A DNA stretch of 64,000 nt from DZBG01 sp049241565 (GTDB lineage: Bacteria; Bdellovibrionota; Bacteriovoracia; Bacteriovoracales; Bacteriovoracaceae). The stretch lies in contig JBMLQL010000050.1 of NCBI GenBank assembly GCA_049241565.1, forward strand, positions 124,001-188,000, written 5' to 3'. The position numbers and the translations under genes are program-made. Positions 8,685 through 17,567 of the stretch are shown piece by piece. The notes under the pieces are model-generated. The model did not search any database. It worked only from the letters and a program-made list of their open reading frames with translations, and was not told where the DNA came from. The first letter of the stretch is position 1; every line of letters begins with the position of its first letter.

Positions 8685-11088
8685 TTCTAAACACTTCTCC
8701 AGTTGCACCATTTATTGTTATTTTCTCTCCTCTCTTCATTATACGTGTCGCATTCGAAACACCTACAACAGTTGGGAGTTTTAATTCCCTGCCAATGATA
8801 GCAGTATGACTTAAAAGTGATCCTTTCTCTGAAACTAACCCCTTTGCTCTTGCCATGATATAGACCCACGCCGGATCGGTGTTTTTAGTAACTAAAATCC
8901 AGTTTTCAATATCTTTGATCATAAAGGCTTCTTCGGGATGTTGTAAAACGAGCGCCTTTCCTGTGATTTCACCGGGTGAAGCCCCCATTCCTTTTAAATA
9001 AATCTCTGATGTAGAGACTTCATTCTTATAATCAACATAATCCTCACCTTCTCCATGAAAATAAATTTCTGGATAATTTCTTTCTAGATGCTTCCAAGCT
9101 GATCTTTGTTTCATGAATATCAAAACATCTTCGGTTTTTATCTCTTTACGCGACCATTTTAACCACTCATCGGAAGTAAGTGAGAAGAAGTCTCTGATTT
9201 CATAATCATTAAATCTCGGATCATTTGATTTCATCATCGAAGCCGATTTTACAACAAGTCGTCTTACAATATGATAAAATTGGCCACGCCAATAGCGCGT
9301 TGTCTCTCTCCAGTCAATACTTCGTCTTGTGAATTGCAAAATCCATCTTTGAATGAAGTTTAAAGATATGGCGACGGGCTTACTACTGATTCCCTGATAA
9401 GGATTTTTATCTCCATAAAATGAGTCTATGAGTTTTACTAATAGTGCTGGGCTCTGAGAAAAAGTCAGGCTCTCTAATTTAAGCTCTTCAAATGATCTGT
9501 CTCCATACTGTTGGATAAACTTTTCTAAATCTCTCGCAAACTCGGCTTCTCCGTGATCTCTTAACTTCTGGTAGATCAATTTATAGGGTTCCTCCCAACT
9601 CATATTCACAGATTCTTGAACCAGGATTTCCCATGATTTTTGAGTAAGCTTTCTCTTTAAATGATTTAATGATTCCAATGGACGCAATGACTGAAGCTCC
9701 AAATCCGTTTTTAGAAGAAGTGGCAAGTCTGATTCTTTATATCCCTTTTTTAAAAGTATTTTCACTAAGATCTTAAGGCCAATCATAATAAAGAGATCAT
9801 TAATAATAGTGAGACCAAATCCAAGAGGTCGATTCATCAAATCATCCATCAGATTCCAGCCTTCCTCAGGATTTTTGATAGAATCTATTTCTTCATCGAT
9901 CTTTTTCTTTTCGCTTTTTAGATGTTCCACCAATCCCTTAAAGACTTGCTCCTGCTTCAGGATAATTCTTCCAAGCCCCCAAAGAGTCTGAATCATTTCA
10001 ATCTTACCATACCTGAGAATATATTTTTGTGCATCTACCCCATAAACTTCACCACCAATCATGCGATGCCAATTCTCAATATTCTTATCTCCACCTGGCA
10101 AACTTCCAAGAACAGTGTAATAGCTTTCGATATTATAATAAAGATGCCAATCAAGCTGACTAATCAATTTAGGAAAAGCATGCTCAAGATGATTCAATCG
10201 TTGAGCACTGAAATTTAAACTTTTGACAGCTTCTCTGAAAACCTGAGCGTACATTTTTTGGACAAAGCTACAGGTCAACGGACTTGTGACACCGGGATAA
10301 CTTTCAGAAAGATTCGTATCAACGAGAACAGTGATTTTCGGAAAAGATTGAGTGATGGGACGAAGCTGGAGTATCCACCATTTTCCTTCAGCATAGGCCC
10401 ACTCTACATCGCAAGGATAACCGGCTTTCATTTCAAGCTCTAATGTCATCTTAGATAGTTCAAAAATTTCTTTAGAACTTAAAACTTGATTTTCGTTCTG
10501 AATATATGATTCCAGAACTTCTCCAATAAAACTTACACGGTAAGAGTCCACGGAAGTTGTTCCAGAAACAATTCCTTCACCGAGCCCGAACCCCGCATCA
10601 ATCCATACAGATGAAGTTGGCGGCTTTGGGCTTCTTGAAAAAGACACTCCGCTCTTTTCACTGGGAACCATAACTTGAACAATAACTGCAATTTTAAGGT
10701 CAACGGTCACTTTTTTAGATTCAAGGTATGAGCTTACTCTTGGATCAGAAACTGAGTTTCTCACTTGGAATACTTTCTGTCCCACGGTTGAAGATGGAAC
10801 ATTCAAAAAAGTTTCAAATATTCCCGCGAAACTATGTTCCACTCCATCCTCGGCCGTGACACTACTTCGCACGGAAAAAAGATTGTTTTTATACTTTTCT
10901 AAAAATGGTTTTAATAAAAGCTCAATTTCTGATTCTGACTCTGCCTTATTCTCTGTCGTTAAAACGATAAAATCAGAAACATTTATTCCCCAGCTTTTGA
11001 GAACAAGGAGCTGACTCCCCTTTCCTCCAACGAGAGCTGGGTCTCTCCATTGTTTCTGGTCTGAGTAAACGATGTATGGTTTGCTCAT
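8662..11088 (-). CDS. Rifampin-phosphotransferase-like dikinase, copy 1
   Basis: The 808-aa protein has an N-terminal PPDK-type ATP-grasp domain (GGKGSQLLVLKSWG near residue 22; FSVRSSVTAEDG with HSFAGIFETFLNV). A long, divergent central domain follows, then a C-terminal swivelling domain with the phosphorylated His in GSLLSHTAIIGRE (His761). This order, with no PEP-binding barrel, matches rifampin phosphotransferase rather than PEP synthase. Such enzymes use ATP to phosphorylate a hydroxyl group, releasing AMP and phosphate. The central substrate domain does not look like an antibiotic-binding one to me, and the context suggests a lipid hydroxyl. It overlaps ubiA by 4 bp (ATGA), a sign of coupling, and has a paralogue at 17550-19880. 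Confidence 0.87.
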   Translation of the reverse strand: MSKPYIVYSDQKQWRDPALVGGKGSQLLVLKSWGINVSDFIVLTTENKAESESEIELLLKPFLEKYKNNLFSVRSSVTAEDGVEHSFAGIFETFLNVPSSTVGQKVFQVRNSVSDPRVSSYLESKKVTVDLKIAVIVQVMVPSEKSGVSFSRSPKPPTSSVWIDAGFGLGEGIVSGTTSVDSYRVSFIGEVLESYIQNENQVLSSKEIFELSKMTLELEMKAGYPCDVEWAYAEGKWWILQLRPITQSFPKITVLVDTNLSESYPGVTSPLTCSFVQKMYAQVFREAVKSLNFSAQRLNHLEHAFPKLISQLDWHLYYNIESYYTVLGSLPGGDKNIENWHRMIGGEVYGVDAQKYILRYGKIEMIQTLWGLGRIILKQEQVFKGLVEHLKSEKKKIDEEIDSIKNPEEGWNLMDDLMNRPLGFGLTIINDLFIMIGLKILVKILLKKGYKESDLPLLLKTDLELQSLRPLESLNHLKRKLTQKSWEILVQESVNMSWEEPYKLIYQKLRDHGEAEFARDLEKFIQQYGDRSFEELKLESLTFSQSPALLVKLIDSFYGDKNPYQGISSKPVAISLNFIQRWILQFTRRSIDWRETTRYWRGQFYHIVRRLVVKSASMMKSNDPRFNDYEIRDFFSLTSDEWLKWSRKEIKTEDVLIFMKQRSAWKHLERNYPEIYFHGEGEDYVDYKNEVSTSEIYLKGMGASPGEITGKALVLQHPEEAFMIKDIENWILVTKNTDPAWVYIMARAKGLVSEKGSLLSHTAIIGRELKLPTVVGVSNATRIMKRGEKITINGATGEVFRNEADSDK

Positions 11089-11960
11089 AGGAATGCCGTC
11101 AACAGAAGTGACCCCACGACGAATAAGATTTGAGATTCAGCGGCTTTTTTAAGAGGAGAATCCAATTTTAGATTAAATAAGAACTTCAGATAAGGAAGCA
11201 TAAGGACAAAATAAATGAAGTAATAGACACCGGCAAAGATAAGTGGTGTCTTCATCTTGTCAAAAATAAAGTAGATTGTCGCTTGAACAATAACTTGAAA
11301 AAGAAGAGTGATGATAACAGCGGCGCGAGGTCCCCAGATTTTCGAGTAAGTTGTATAGGCAGTCTCTTCACTTGGCATTCTAATTTTTCGAGACAACTCC
11401 CAATTTGTGAAGATGAAAAGAAGTGGCATCACAAGCAATCCTTTTTCGAGATTGAAAGATGCATTCCAGGCACCTAGTGAGACCAGAAGATATCCAAAAT
11501 GAAGAAAAACGACAGGGTGATGACTTATCAAGGCCAGAGGAAGACTCTTGCGAATTGTCTTTTCCATAAAAAACCATTTGAGCATTAAGAAGCTATAAAA
11601 CAAAACGATTAATGCTGCTTTTAAGGTGACCATAGAGATACAACTAAAAAAGAGAGCCGTCACAACAGTAAGCCAACCAAGCACATGTAGATCAGATTTA
11701 TAAACGCGTCCAGAAGGCAAAGGTCTTCCTGGAAAGTTTTTTAAATCATCTTCATAATCTTTAAACTCATCCATGACTCTAATTAGAAGACTAAAACAAG
11801 TAAGAGAGACTGCAGGTAAGATAAGCATCACACTAAAATGTGCTGGAAGTCCCGAAAGTCTCAAGGCCACAAGCTGAATGGTCACAGCCGTAAGAAGTGT
11901 TCCTACAAAATTGGAAATTGGAAACATTTCGCGCAAATAAATGATTAGCCTTGAAAACAT
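11085..11960 (-). CDS. UbiA-family prenyltransferase homologue
   Basis: This 291-aa polytopic membrane protein belongs to the UbiA superfamily, which transfers polyprenyl groups from diphosphates to aromatic, quinone or glyceryl acceptors. The first metal-binding motif is recognisable as RVMDEFKDYEDD (Asp64, Asp68, Asp71), followed by FPGRPLPSGRV. The second is altered to NWELSRKIR, where DxxGDxxxxR is usual. That departure means the acceptor or donor may be unusual. It sits between a CDP-archaeol-synthase-like gene (9 bp upstream) and a rifampin-phosphotransferase-like gene (4-bp overlap), so lipid assembly is likelier than quinone synthesis. Confidence 0.85.
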   Translation of the reverse strand: MFSRLIIYLREMFPISNFVGTLLTAVTIQLVALRLSGLPAHFSVMLILPAVSLTCFSLLIRVMDEFKDYEDDLKNFPGRPLPSGRVYKSDLHVLGWLTVVTALFFSCISMVTLKAALIVLFYSFLMLKWFFMEKTIRKSLPLALISHHPVVFLHFGYLLVSLGAWNASFNLEKGLLVMPLLFIFTNWELSRKIRMPSEETAYTTYSKIWGPRAAVIITLLFQVIVQATIYFIFDKMKTPLIFAGVYYFIYFVLMLPYLKFLFNLKLDSPLKKAAESQILFVVGSLLLTAFL

Positions 11961-11969
11961 TTAATTTTC

Positions 11970-12509
11970 CTAAAGGGCATTTTCTCGAATACCCAAAAAA
12001 TAAAGAAGAACATTCATCACTAGGTGGATTATTGTCCCCACAACAAGTGTGAGAAGCAATACGGTCCATGTCGTTCCCATTAAAAACCTATAAGCAATCA
12101 TACAACCAATTGCAGAATCTGCTTGATCAAAAAAGGCAAATAGCCAACGCTTGCTGTCTGGTAATTTCCCCTCCTTGATTCCAAGTTTTCTTTTAACAAA
12201 AGAATTTGGGAGTTCGGCCAGTAAATAAGCAAAACCAAGTATCAAACCCATGTAGAGAAGAGAAATATTTTCAAAACGATAAGAGACAAGATTAGTCAAC
12301 CAGACTCCAAACCAGGTCGACAAAGGCATCACAATCACACCGCGCCAAGTTTTGTTTTTCCCGAACCATCTTTGATGAATTGGTCTTTTAAAGTAAGATA
12401 AGATGTCCTTCTTCACCACAATCATATGAATCGTTCCTCCTATAATGAGAGGAAGTGAAAGCAAAAAAGCTTCCAAAAGATCATGGGTAAAAAGCGAAGA
12501 GTAAGTCAT
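11970..12509 (-). CDS. CDP-archaeol-synthase-like (CarS/DUF46) cytidylyltransferase
   Basis: The ~179-aa polytopic protein shows two hallmarks of the CarS/CdsA-like family: FGKNKTWRGVIVMPL, and ELPNSFVKRKLGIKEGK followed by FAFFDQADSAIG. CarS enzymes join CTP to a membrane lipid phosphate to give a CDP-activated lipid. I chose the ATG at 12509 (MTYSSLFTH) because an upstream ATG at 12560 would put the first 17 codons across the divergent permease start. Only 11 bp then separate the two divergent starts. It is the first gene of a leftward operon with ubiA, the dikinase and the GNAT-like gene. Activation of a lipid phosphate made by a dikinase is a sensible inference. Confidence 0.82.
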   Translation of the reverse strand: MTYSSLFTHDLLEAFLLSLPLIIGGTIHMIVVKKDILSYFKRPIHQRWFGKNKTWRGVIVMPLSTWFGVWLTNLVSYRFENISLLYMGLILGFAYLLAELPNSFVKRKLGIKEGKLPDSKRWLFAFFDQADSAIGCMIAYRFLMGTTWTVLLLTLVVGTIIHLVMNVLLYFLGIRENAL

Positions 12510-12520
12510 AATAGGATTAT

Positions 12521-13762
12521 ATGATGAATCAAGAAAATCGCTATCTTCTAAAATTTGCATGGAAGAATATATCCCGTCACAAGGGGCGAAGTTTTTTTAT
12601 CGGTTTTTCTGTGGCCCTCTCTGTTTGCATTGCGGTCTGGGTCATGGCTTTTTTTGACGGGCTTAATCATCAAATTGAAGAAGCAGTAGTTAACACCAAT
12701 ACTGGATTTTACCAATTTCAAGAAATTAACTATTCAAAAACAACAGATTCAGAAACTCCGCGAGTCTTCACACAAAAAATTGATGAAGAGCTTAAAAAAG
12801 TAAGTGTCGTTCAGAGCTATTCACCGGAGCTTCTTTTAGACGGTAATATAGCTACTCCTGAAGGAGCCGCTGCAATTTCAATACTCGGCATCGTTCCCAG
12901 GTATCACCAAAAGTTTCTTCCATTAAATTCATACTTGGTTGAAGGACAGTTTATTAGCGAAACTGAACCAAATGAAATCATGATTGGTGAGGAGCTTGCT
13001 TCAATTTTCAAATTCAAAGCTGGGGATCAATTAGTTCTCAATTACCAAGATGTTAATGGAGAATTAAGGTCTGAGCTTTTATCAATCAACGGAATCTTTA
13101 AATACAATAGCAAGTCGTTTGAAAAAAGATTTGCCTATATTAATCAATCGACTTGGCAAAACTTATTCTTTGGTGAAACCAAGGGACCAATCCTATTTCA
13201 TAGAATAACAGTCATGACTAATGGGCTGAATTATAATCTAGATCTTAAAGATATTGCTCAAAGAAATGAATTAGAGCTTCGTACATGGAAGAATCTGAAC
13301 CCAGAGATGGCCGTTGTGATTGATTTTCATGACGGAATGATTAGTTTCTTTTTTTCAATTATTGCTATCACAATCACAATGACGATTCTGACACCCGTTC
13401 GCATGCTTTGGCAGGAGCGAATGAAAGAGATGAAAATGATGACAGTGCTAGGTATTCCACACAAAGGTCTATGGAAGCTAGGATTCTTTGAAGTCTTTTG
13501 GATGACAATCCTCTCAGCGTCTGGGGCCATTGCTATCCTTTTTATTCTTATTTCTATTCAGTCCTACACTGGAATTGACTTCAGTTTTATGAATAATGGT
13601 ATTGCCGTGGAAAGAGCAGGAATTCAACTTCCAACAATTGTTTATCCTCGCGCCACATTAAATCAAATTTTGATGACCCTGGGTTTTGTCGTCATGACTA
13701 TTGTTTTCAGCTATACATGGTCTATTCATCGAACGCTCAAGAAACTGGATTCTGCAATATGA
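12521..13762 (+). CDS. FtsX/MacB-type ABC transporter permease, subunit 1
   Basis: The 413-aa protein has MacB/LolC topology: one N-terminal membrane helix (about residues 22-45), a large periplasmic domain (about 45-265) and three C-terminal helices (about 268-290, 320-345 and 380-402). AGGA at 12513-12516 precedes the start. It heads a five-gene rightward operon with a second permease, an ATPase, a LolA-like carrier and an outer-membrane barrel. Its start is 11 bp from that of the divergent cytidylyltransferase. MacB/LolCDE-type machines move substrates from the inner membrane into the periplasm without using the usual channel, so the cargo is likely a lipid or lipoprotein. Confidence 0.88.
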   Translation: MMNQENRYLLKFAWKNISRHKGRSFFIGFSVALSVCIAVWVMAFFDGLNHQIEEAVVNTNTGFYQFQEINYSKTTDSETPRVFTQKIDEELKKVSVVQSYSPELLLDGNIATPEGAAAISILGIVPRYHQKFLPLNSYLVEGQFISETEPNEIMIGEELASIFKFKAGDQLVLNYQDVNGELRSELLSINGIFKYNSKSFEKRFAYINQSTWQNLFFGETKGPILFHRITVMTNGLNYNLDLKDIAQRNELELRTWKNLNPEMAVVIDFHDGMISFFFSIIAITITMTILTPVRMLWQERMKEMKMMTVLGIPHKGLWKLGFFEVFWMTILSASGAIAILFILISIQSYTGIDFSFMNNGIAVERAGIQLPTIVYPRATLNQILMTLGFVVMTIVFSYTWSIHRTLKKLDSAI

Positions 13763-14967
13763 GATCTTTTCAATATTTAATTAGATTTGCTTTTAGAAAT
13801 TTAGGCCGGGCCCCGAAAAGAACATTTGTCATGATGCTCTCTCTTTCTGTTGGGCTGGCTTTTATTATCTGGGATCTTAATTTTGCAGTATCAGGGTCTT
13901 CAGAAATTATGAAAAAATTTCTGAAACAATACTCTGGACGATATCATATTACCCATATTGACTTTTATGGATCTGATAATAAAAAGAAATTTGACCCCTA
14001 TAAATATATTACAGATGAAGAGATTCAAGATAAATCAGTCATTGAAACAAGTACTCAACGAGTGATTGTTCCAAGTTTTTTATCTGGTGAAAAGAAGACT
14101 CTCGGAGTTCTCCTTACTGGAATTGACCCTATTCAAGAAAAAAAATTCTCTCATATCCACAAGACATTATCCCAAGGGCGATTTCTTGACCCAAATGCTG
14201 CTAGAGAAATTATTCTTGGGAAAAGACTGGCCGAAAGACTGGGAGTCACACTCGGTTCTGAACTCGCTGTTATTGGCCAGGCCACTGACGGATCTGTGGC
14301 CAATGATCTTCTAACCGTTGTAGGAACTCTTGATTTTGGTGGCGGTGAACTTGAAGATAGTCTGGCCTTTACTCAAATTTCAAGTGCAAGAGAACTTATG
14401 GTTATGAATTCCCATCAGTATCATCAGCGAGTCGCTTTTGACATGAAAAGCGAAGACTACCCTGTCCTAAAAAATCTGGCGGTGACTTCATGGGTCGATC
14501 TTCTTCCTGAAATTGGAACAGCGGTAAAATTTATTGATAATTTCACATGGATCGTTTCAATCATTATTGTTTTAGTTGTAAGTTTAGGTCTATCAAACTC
14601 TTTAATGATTACTTTTCTTGAACGAGAACAAGAGTTTCAATCATTGACTATTATTGGGGCCCAGAATTCATGGATTACAAAAAGTTTGGCCATTGAGGTC
14701 TTCTTAATGGGAACGGCGGCAGTCATCATTGGTGTGGTACTAGGTCACTGTGCAACAATGTACAATTTTTATCATCCCATCAATATTCAGATTTTCACAG
14801 GTGGAAAAGATATCATCATGGGTGGGATGTCTATCGCTCCAACAGTTCGTATTTATCCTGTTTATAAATATTACTGGCAAGCGCCGATAATGATTTACTT
14901 TTTTCTCTCTCTCACAATGATCTATCCTTTGCTAAAGGTGCTTTCAAGGAGTCGACGTGCAATTTGA
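13759..14967 (+). CDS. FtsX/MacB-type ABC transporter permease, subunit 2
   Basis: This 402-aa protein has the same four-helix, large-periplasmic-domain layout as the preceding permease. The pair should form the heterodimeric membrane core. I start it at the ATG at 13759, which overlaps the previous stop in an ATGA; an in-frame ATG at 13717 would intrude deep into the upstream gene. The N-terminus (RFAFRNLGRAPKRTFVMMLSLS) shows the basic patch and first helix usual for MacB-like permeases. The C-terminal part near residues 270-300 keeps the LSNSLMITFLEREQEF region typical of FtsX domains. Confidence 0.88.
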   Translation: MRSFQYLIRFAFRNLGRAPKRTFVMMLSLSVGLAFIIWDLNFAVSGSSEIMKKFLKQYSGRYHITHIDFYGSDNKKKFDPYKYITDEEIQDKSVIETSTQRVIVPSFLSGEKKTLGVLLTGIDPIQEKKFSHIHKTLSQGRFLDPNAAREIILGKRLAERLGVTLGSELAVIGQATDGSVANDLLTVVGTLDFGGGELEDSLAFTQISSARELMVMNSHQYHQRVAFDMKSEDYPVLKNLAVTSWVDLLPEIGTAVKFIDNFTWIVSIIIVLVVSLGLSNSLMITFLEREQEFQSLTIIGAQNSWITKSLAIEVFLMGTAAVIIGVVLGHCATMYNFYHPINIQIFTGGKDIIMGGMSIAPTVRIYPVYKYYWQAPIMIYFFLSLTMIYPLLKVLSRSRRAI

Positions 14968-15643
14968 ACTTAAAGATATAGAGAAGTTTTATCAGAGTTC
15001 TGAGGACAGTAAAGTCTACGGAGCGAGGAATATCAATCTTCATTTTCATGAAGGAGATTTTCTTGCTCTCGTCGGTCCTTCTGGATCAGGAAAAACAACA
15101 CTTCTTAATCTCATTGCAGGTCTTATTCTTCCCTCAAAAGGAATTCTAAAACATGGTGGTGAAGACATTAGTCACCTTTCGCTGGAAGAGCGGACTCAAC
15201 ATCGTTTGGATTATATGGGATTTGTCTTTCAAGATTATCAACTTCTCCCCATGCTCACGGCCTGGGAGAATATTGAGTTTCCTCTTCAATTAAAAAAACT
15301 TCCCCCTAAAGAAATTAAGGAAAGAGTTGAATGGGCCTTAGAGCAAGTTGGCCTTCAAACCATGGGAAATCGATTCCCTAAGCAACTCTCCGGTGGACAA
15401 CAACAAAGAGTCTCAATCGCTCGTGCTATTGCTTCTAAGCCTCAGCTCATTCTTGCTGATGAGCCAACGGCAAATCTAGATTCAAAAACGGCTCAAGAGA
15501 TTATAGACCTTTTTAAAACTCTAAATAAAAAATTTAAGTTAACGTTTGTCTTTTCAACTCATGATCAACGACTCATTGATCAAGTTAAAACTGTACTCTA
15601 TATCAAAGATGGCCAAATCACAGATACAAAGGTGAATCAATGA
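14957..15643 (+). CDS. LolD/MacB-type ABC transporter ATPase
   Basis: The 228-aa protein is a complete nucleotide-binding domain: Walker A GPSGSGKTTLL (Lys46), Q-loop FVFQDYQLL, signature LSGGQQQRVSIARA, Walker B LILADEPTANLDS and the switch His in STHDQ. It should power the two permeases just upstream. Translation starts at a GTG (14957) with AAGGAG at 14947-14952, inside the end of permease 2. The stop overlaps the next gene's ATG. It is of the LolD/FtsE/MacB cytosolic type, with no fused membrane part. Confidence 0.95.
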   Translation: MQFELKDIEKFYQSSEDSKVYGARNINLHFHEGDFLALVGPSGSGKTTLLNLIAGLILPSKGILKHGGEDISHLSLEERTQHRLDYMGFVFQDYQLLPMLTAWENIEFPLQLKKLPPKEIKERVEWALEQVGLQTMGNRFPKQLSGGQQQRVSIARAIASKPQLILADEPTANLDSKTAQEIIDLFKTLNKKFKLTFVFSTHDQRLIDQVKTVLYIKDGQITDTKVNQ

Positions 15644-16383
15644 AACTAACATGGTTTAAAAAAGAATGGATGTTTTGTGTGGCTATCGGTGCTCAGGCCG
15701 GCAATGCAGATCAGTGGCTTAAATATGCTGATCAACAAATGCGTGGTGATCGCTCTAAAGCTGAAATTGTAATGGATATTCAAACTCCAAACTGGAAAAG
15801 AACTTTAGAAATCAGTGCAGAGGTTGAAGGTGAAAAACTCGCTCTTATTACTATAAACTCTCCTGCGAAAGAAAAAGGTATCAGAACACTTCGTATTGAA
15901 AATAACATGTGGAACTACTTTCCGAAGCTCAAACGCAAGGTCGCAGTTTCATCATCAATGCTTCTGGCCAGCTGGATGGGATCAGATTTTACAAATGACG
16001 ATGTTCTTAAGGCCTCTTCGATGAGTGAGGACTATAAACATACTTTCCTGCAGGATGAAAAGATTGGAAGTGAGGATTACAAAGTAATTGAAAATACCGC
16101 TAAGTCTGATGCCAAAGTGATGTGGCCAAAGATTATCACCCTTGCCTCTAAGAAAGACTGCATCCCTCGCTTTCATCGTTATTATAATAAAGAAGGAAAA
16201 CTTTTAAGGACTTTAGAATTATCTGAGCTGAAAACTTTTGATAAACATCTTGTCCCTACTGTTTGGAAAATGACTCCAACTGACGACAATACAAAAACCA
16301 CAGTGATAAACTACAAGAAGCTTCAATTTAACGTCAAATTTCCTAGCAATCATTTCACTTCAAAAACCTTAACGGAAAACTAA
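15640..16383 (+). CDS. LolA-like outer-membrane lipoprotein-sorting family protein
   Basis: This 247-aa protein fits the LolA-like 'outer membrane lipoprotein-sorting' family (PF17131 type). It has an RGDRSKAEI start, then INSPAKEKGIRTLRI, NMWNYFPKLKRK, SWMGSDFTNDD and YYNKEGKLLRTLEL, in the order usual for the family. The N-terminus (WMFCVAIGAQAGNAD) could be a signal peptide. These proteins are thought to bind acyl chains in a half-barrel in the periplasm. Members occur next to MacB-like exporters, as here (ATGA overlap with the ATPase gene). It probably carries the exported lipid from the ABC transporter to the outer membrane. Confidence 0.88.
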   Translation: MKLTWFKKEWMFCVAIGAQAGNADQWLKYADQQMRGDRSKAEIVMDIQTPNWKRTLEISAEVEGEKLALITINSPAKEKGIRTLRIENNMWNYFPKLKRKVAVSSSMLLASWMGSDFTNDDVLKASSMSEDYKHTFLQDEKIGSEDYKVIENTAKSDAKVMWPKIITLASKKDCIPRFHRYYNKEGKLLRTLELSELKTFDKHLVPTVWKMTPTDDNTKTTVINYKKLQFNVKFPSNHFTSKTLTEN

Positions 16384-16385
16384 AT

Positions 16386-17567
16386 ATGATTCTCATCTTC
16401 ATCTCATTATTTGCGACTCTTGGAACCTTTGCCCAAGTTGAAACTGAATTCGATGGAAATGTCGAAATTCAATCAAGGCAAACATGGAATAATCCAGAGG
16501 CCAAAGATATTCCAGTCATCAAACAAGACTGGAAAGAAGAGCAATACACCCAGATGACAGGGAATCTTGGATTTAAAGCTGACTACAAGGCCCTTCATGC
16601 AGAGGTCAATTGGTTTGGAAGAAAGGCCTATTCATCGCTTTTTCAACAAGAAGCCATTGCCACTCAGATATTTGCCTTTCCTAACAAGCTAGTGGCCAGA
16701 GATGTCTTTAAACTCCAATACAATCGTATCGATGGAGATCAACAGACTGATTCAGTGCTTAATAAGTTCTATATTGAATGGCGTGAAGAAAATAGTATCG
16801 CTTTTGGGCGTATGTTCATTAACTATGGTCTCGGCGAAATATTTAACCCTCTCAATCCATTTAATCAACCTACAGGACTGACATCTCTTGGCAATGTGGC
16901 CCAAGGAAGCGATGGCTTCAGATTTACCCTTAATGTAAGTGAGACGTACTCAATAGATTTCTTTCTTCTAGGAGATAAAAGAATCGACGGGTATGATGGT
17001 GAAATTGATCGCACTCTCTGGGTACACGGTGAATATCAGGCCAATGAGAAGCTCACTCTTGATTATGTGATTGGAGAAGATCAAAAACGACAAAAAATTG
17101 GAGGTCAGGCGAGTTACCAGTTTGATCAGGCCATGGTTTTTGCTCAGGCCCTTTATCAAACAGAATTCACGAATAAAAAGCCTTCTGACAATCTCTGGGA
17201 TCTTCTCTTAGGTTATGATCAGCAAGTGACGGCCCTTTACCATCTGCGCTTTGAGGGTGGTTACCAAAAGATTAATTCTTATGGAGATCTTTTAAGTTTC
17301 AGCAATCGCTTTCTTCCAACAGAATACTTTGTCTCACTGGCCAATATCTATGATATCCACCCCCTAGTGAAACTCAGTGGAACTTTTATCAATGATGTGA
17401 AAACAGGTTTTTCTTATTTCATCGGGAAAACAATTTGGAGCATGGGAAACAATATCGAAAGTGAGCTCTTTATGTATTCACCAATTGGTAAGGGTGGTCA
17501 GACTGATCAAGTTTCACAACAATTGATCACAACTGATGTGGGATTGGCACTAAGGGCTTTCTTTTAA
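16386..17567 (+). CDS. Outer-membrane beta-barrel protein of the export operon
   Basis: The 393-aa product begins with a signal peptide (MILIFISLFATLGTFAQ). It then has many alternating amphipathic strands rich in aromatic residues and ends in ALRAFF with a terminal Phe, the usual barrel-assembly signal. It lies 2 bp after the LolA-like gene and closes the operon, so it probably receives or inserts the cargo at the outer membrane. The family was not recognised precisely; DUF1302-like or porin-like barrels are possible. The last 18 bp overlap the convergent dikinase gene. Confidence 0.8.
   Translation: MILIFISLFATLGTFAQVETEFDGNVEIQSRQTWNNPEAKDIPVIKQDWKEEQYTQMTGNLGFKADYKALHAEVNWFGRKAYSSLFQQEAIATQIFAFPNKLVARDVFKLQYNRIDGDQQTDSVLNKFYIEWREENSIAFGRMFINYGLGEIFNPLNPFNQPTGLTSLGNVAQGSDGFRFTLNVSETYSIDFFLLGDKRIDGYDGEIDRTLWVHGEYQANEKLTLDYVIGEDQKRQKIGGQASYQFDQAMVFAQALYQTEFTNKKPSDNLWDLLLGYDQQVTALYHLRFEGGYQKINSYGDLLSFSNRFLPTEYFVSLANIYDIHPLVKLSGTFINDVKTGFSYFIGKTIWSMGNNIESELFMYSPIGKGGQTDQVSQQLITTDVGLALRAFF

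Noticed and set aside
8662..11088. Phosphoenolpyruvate synthase
   Set aside because: The His domain is at the very C-terminus and no PEP-binding barrel follows, so the order is that of rifampin phosphotransferase.
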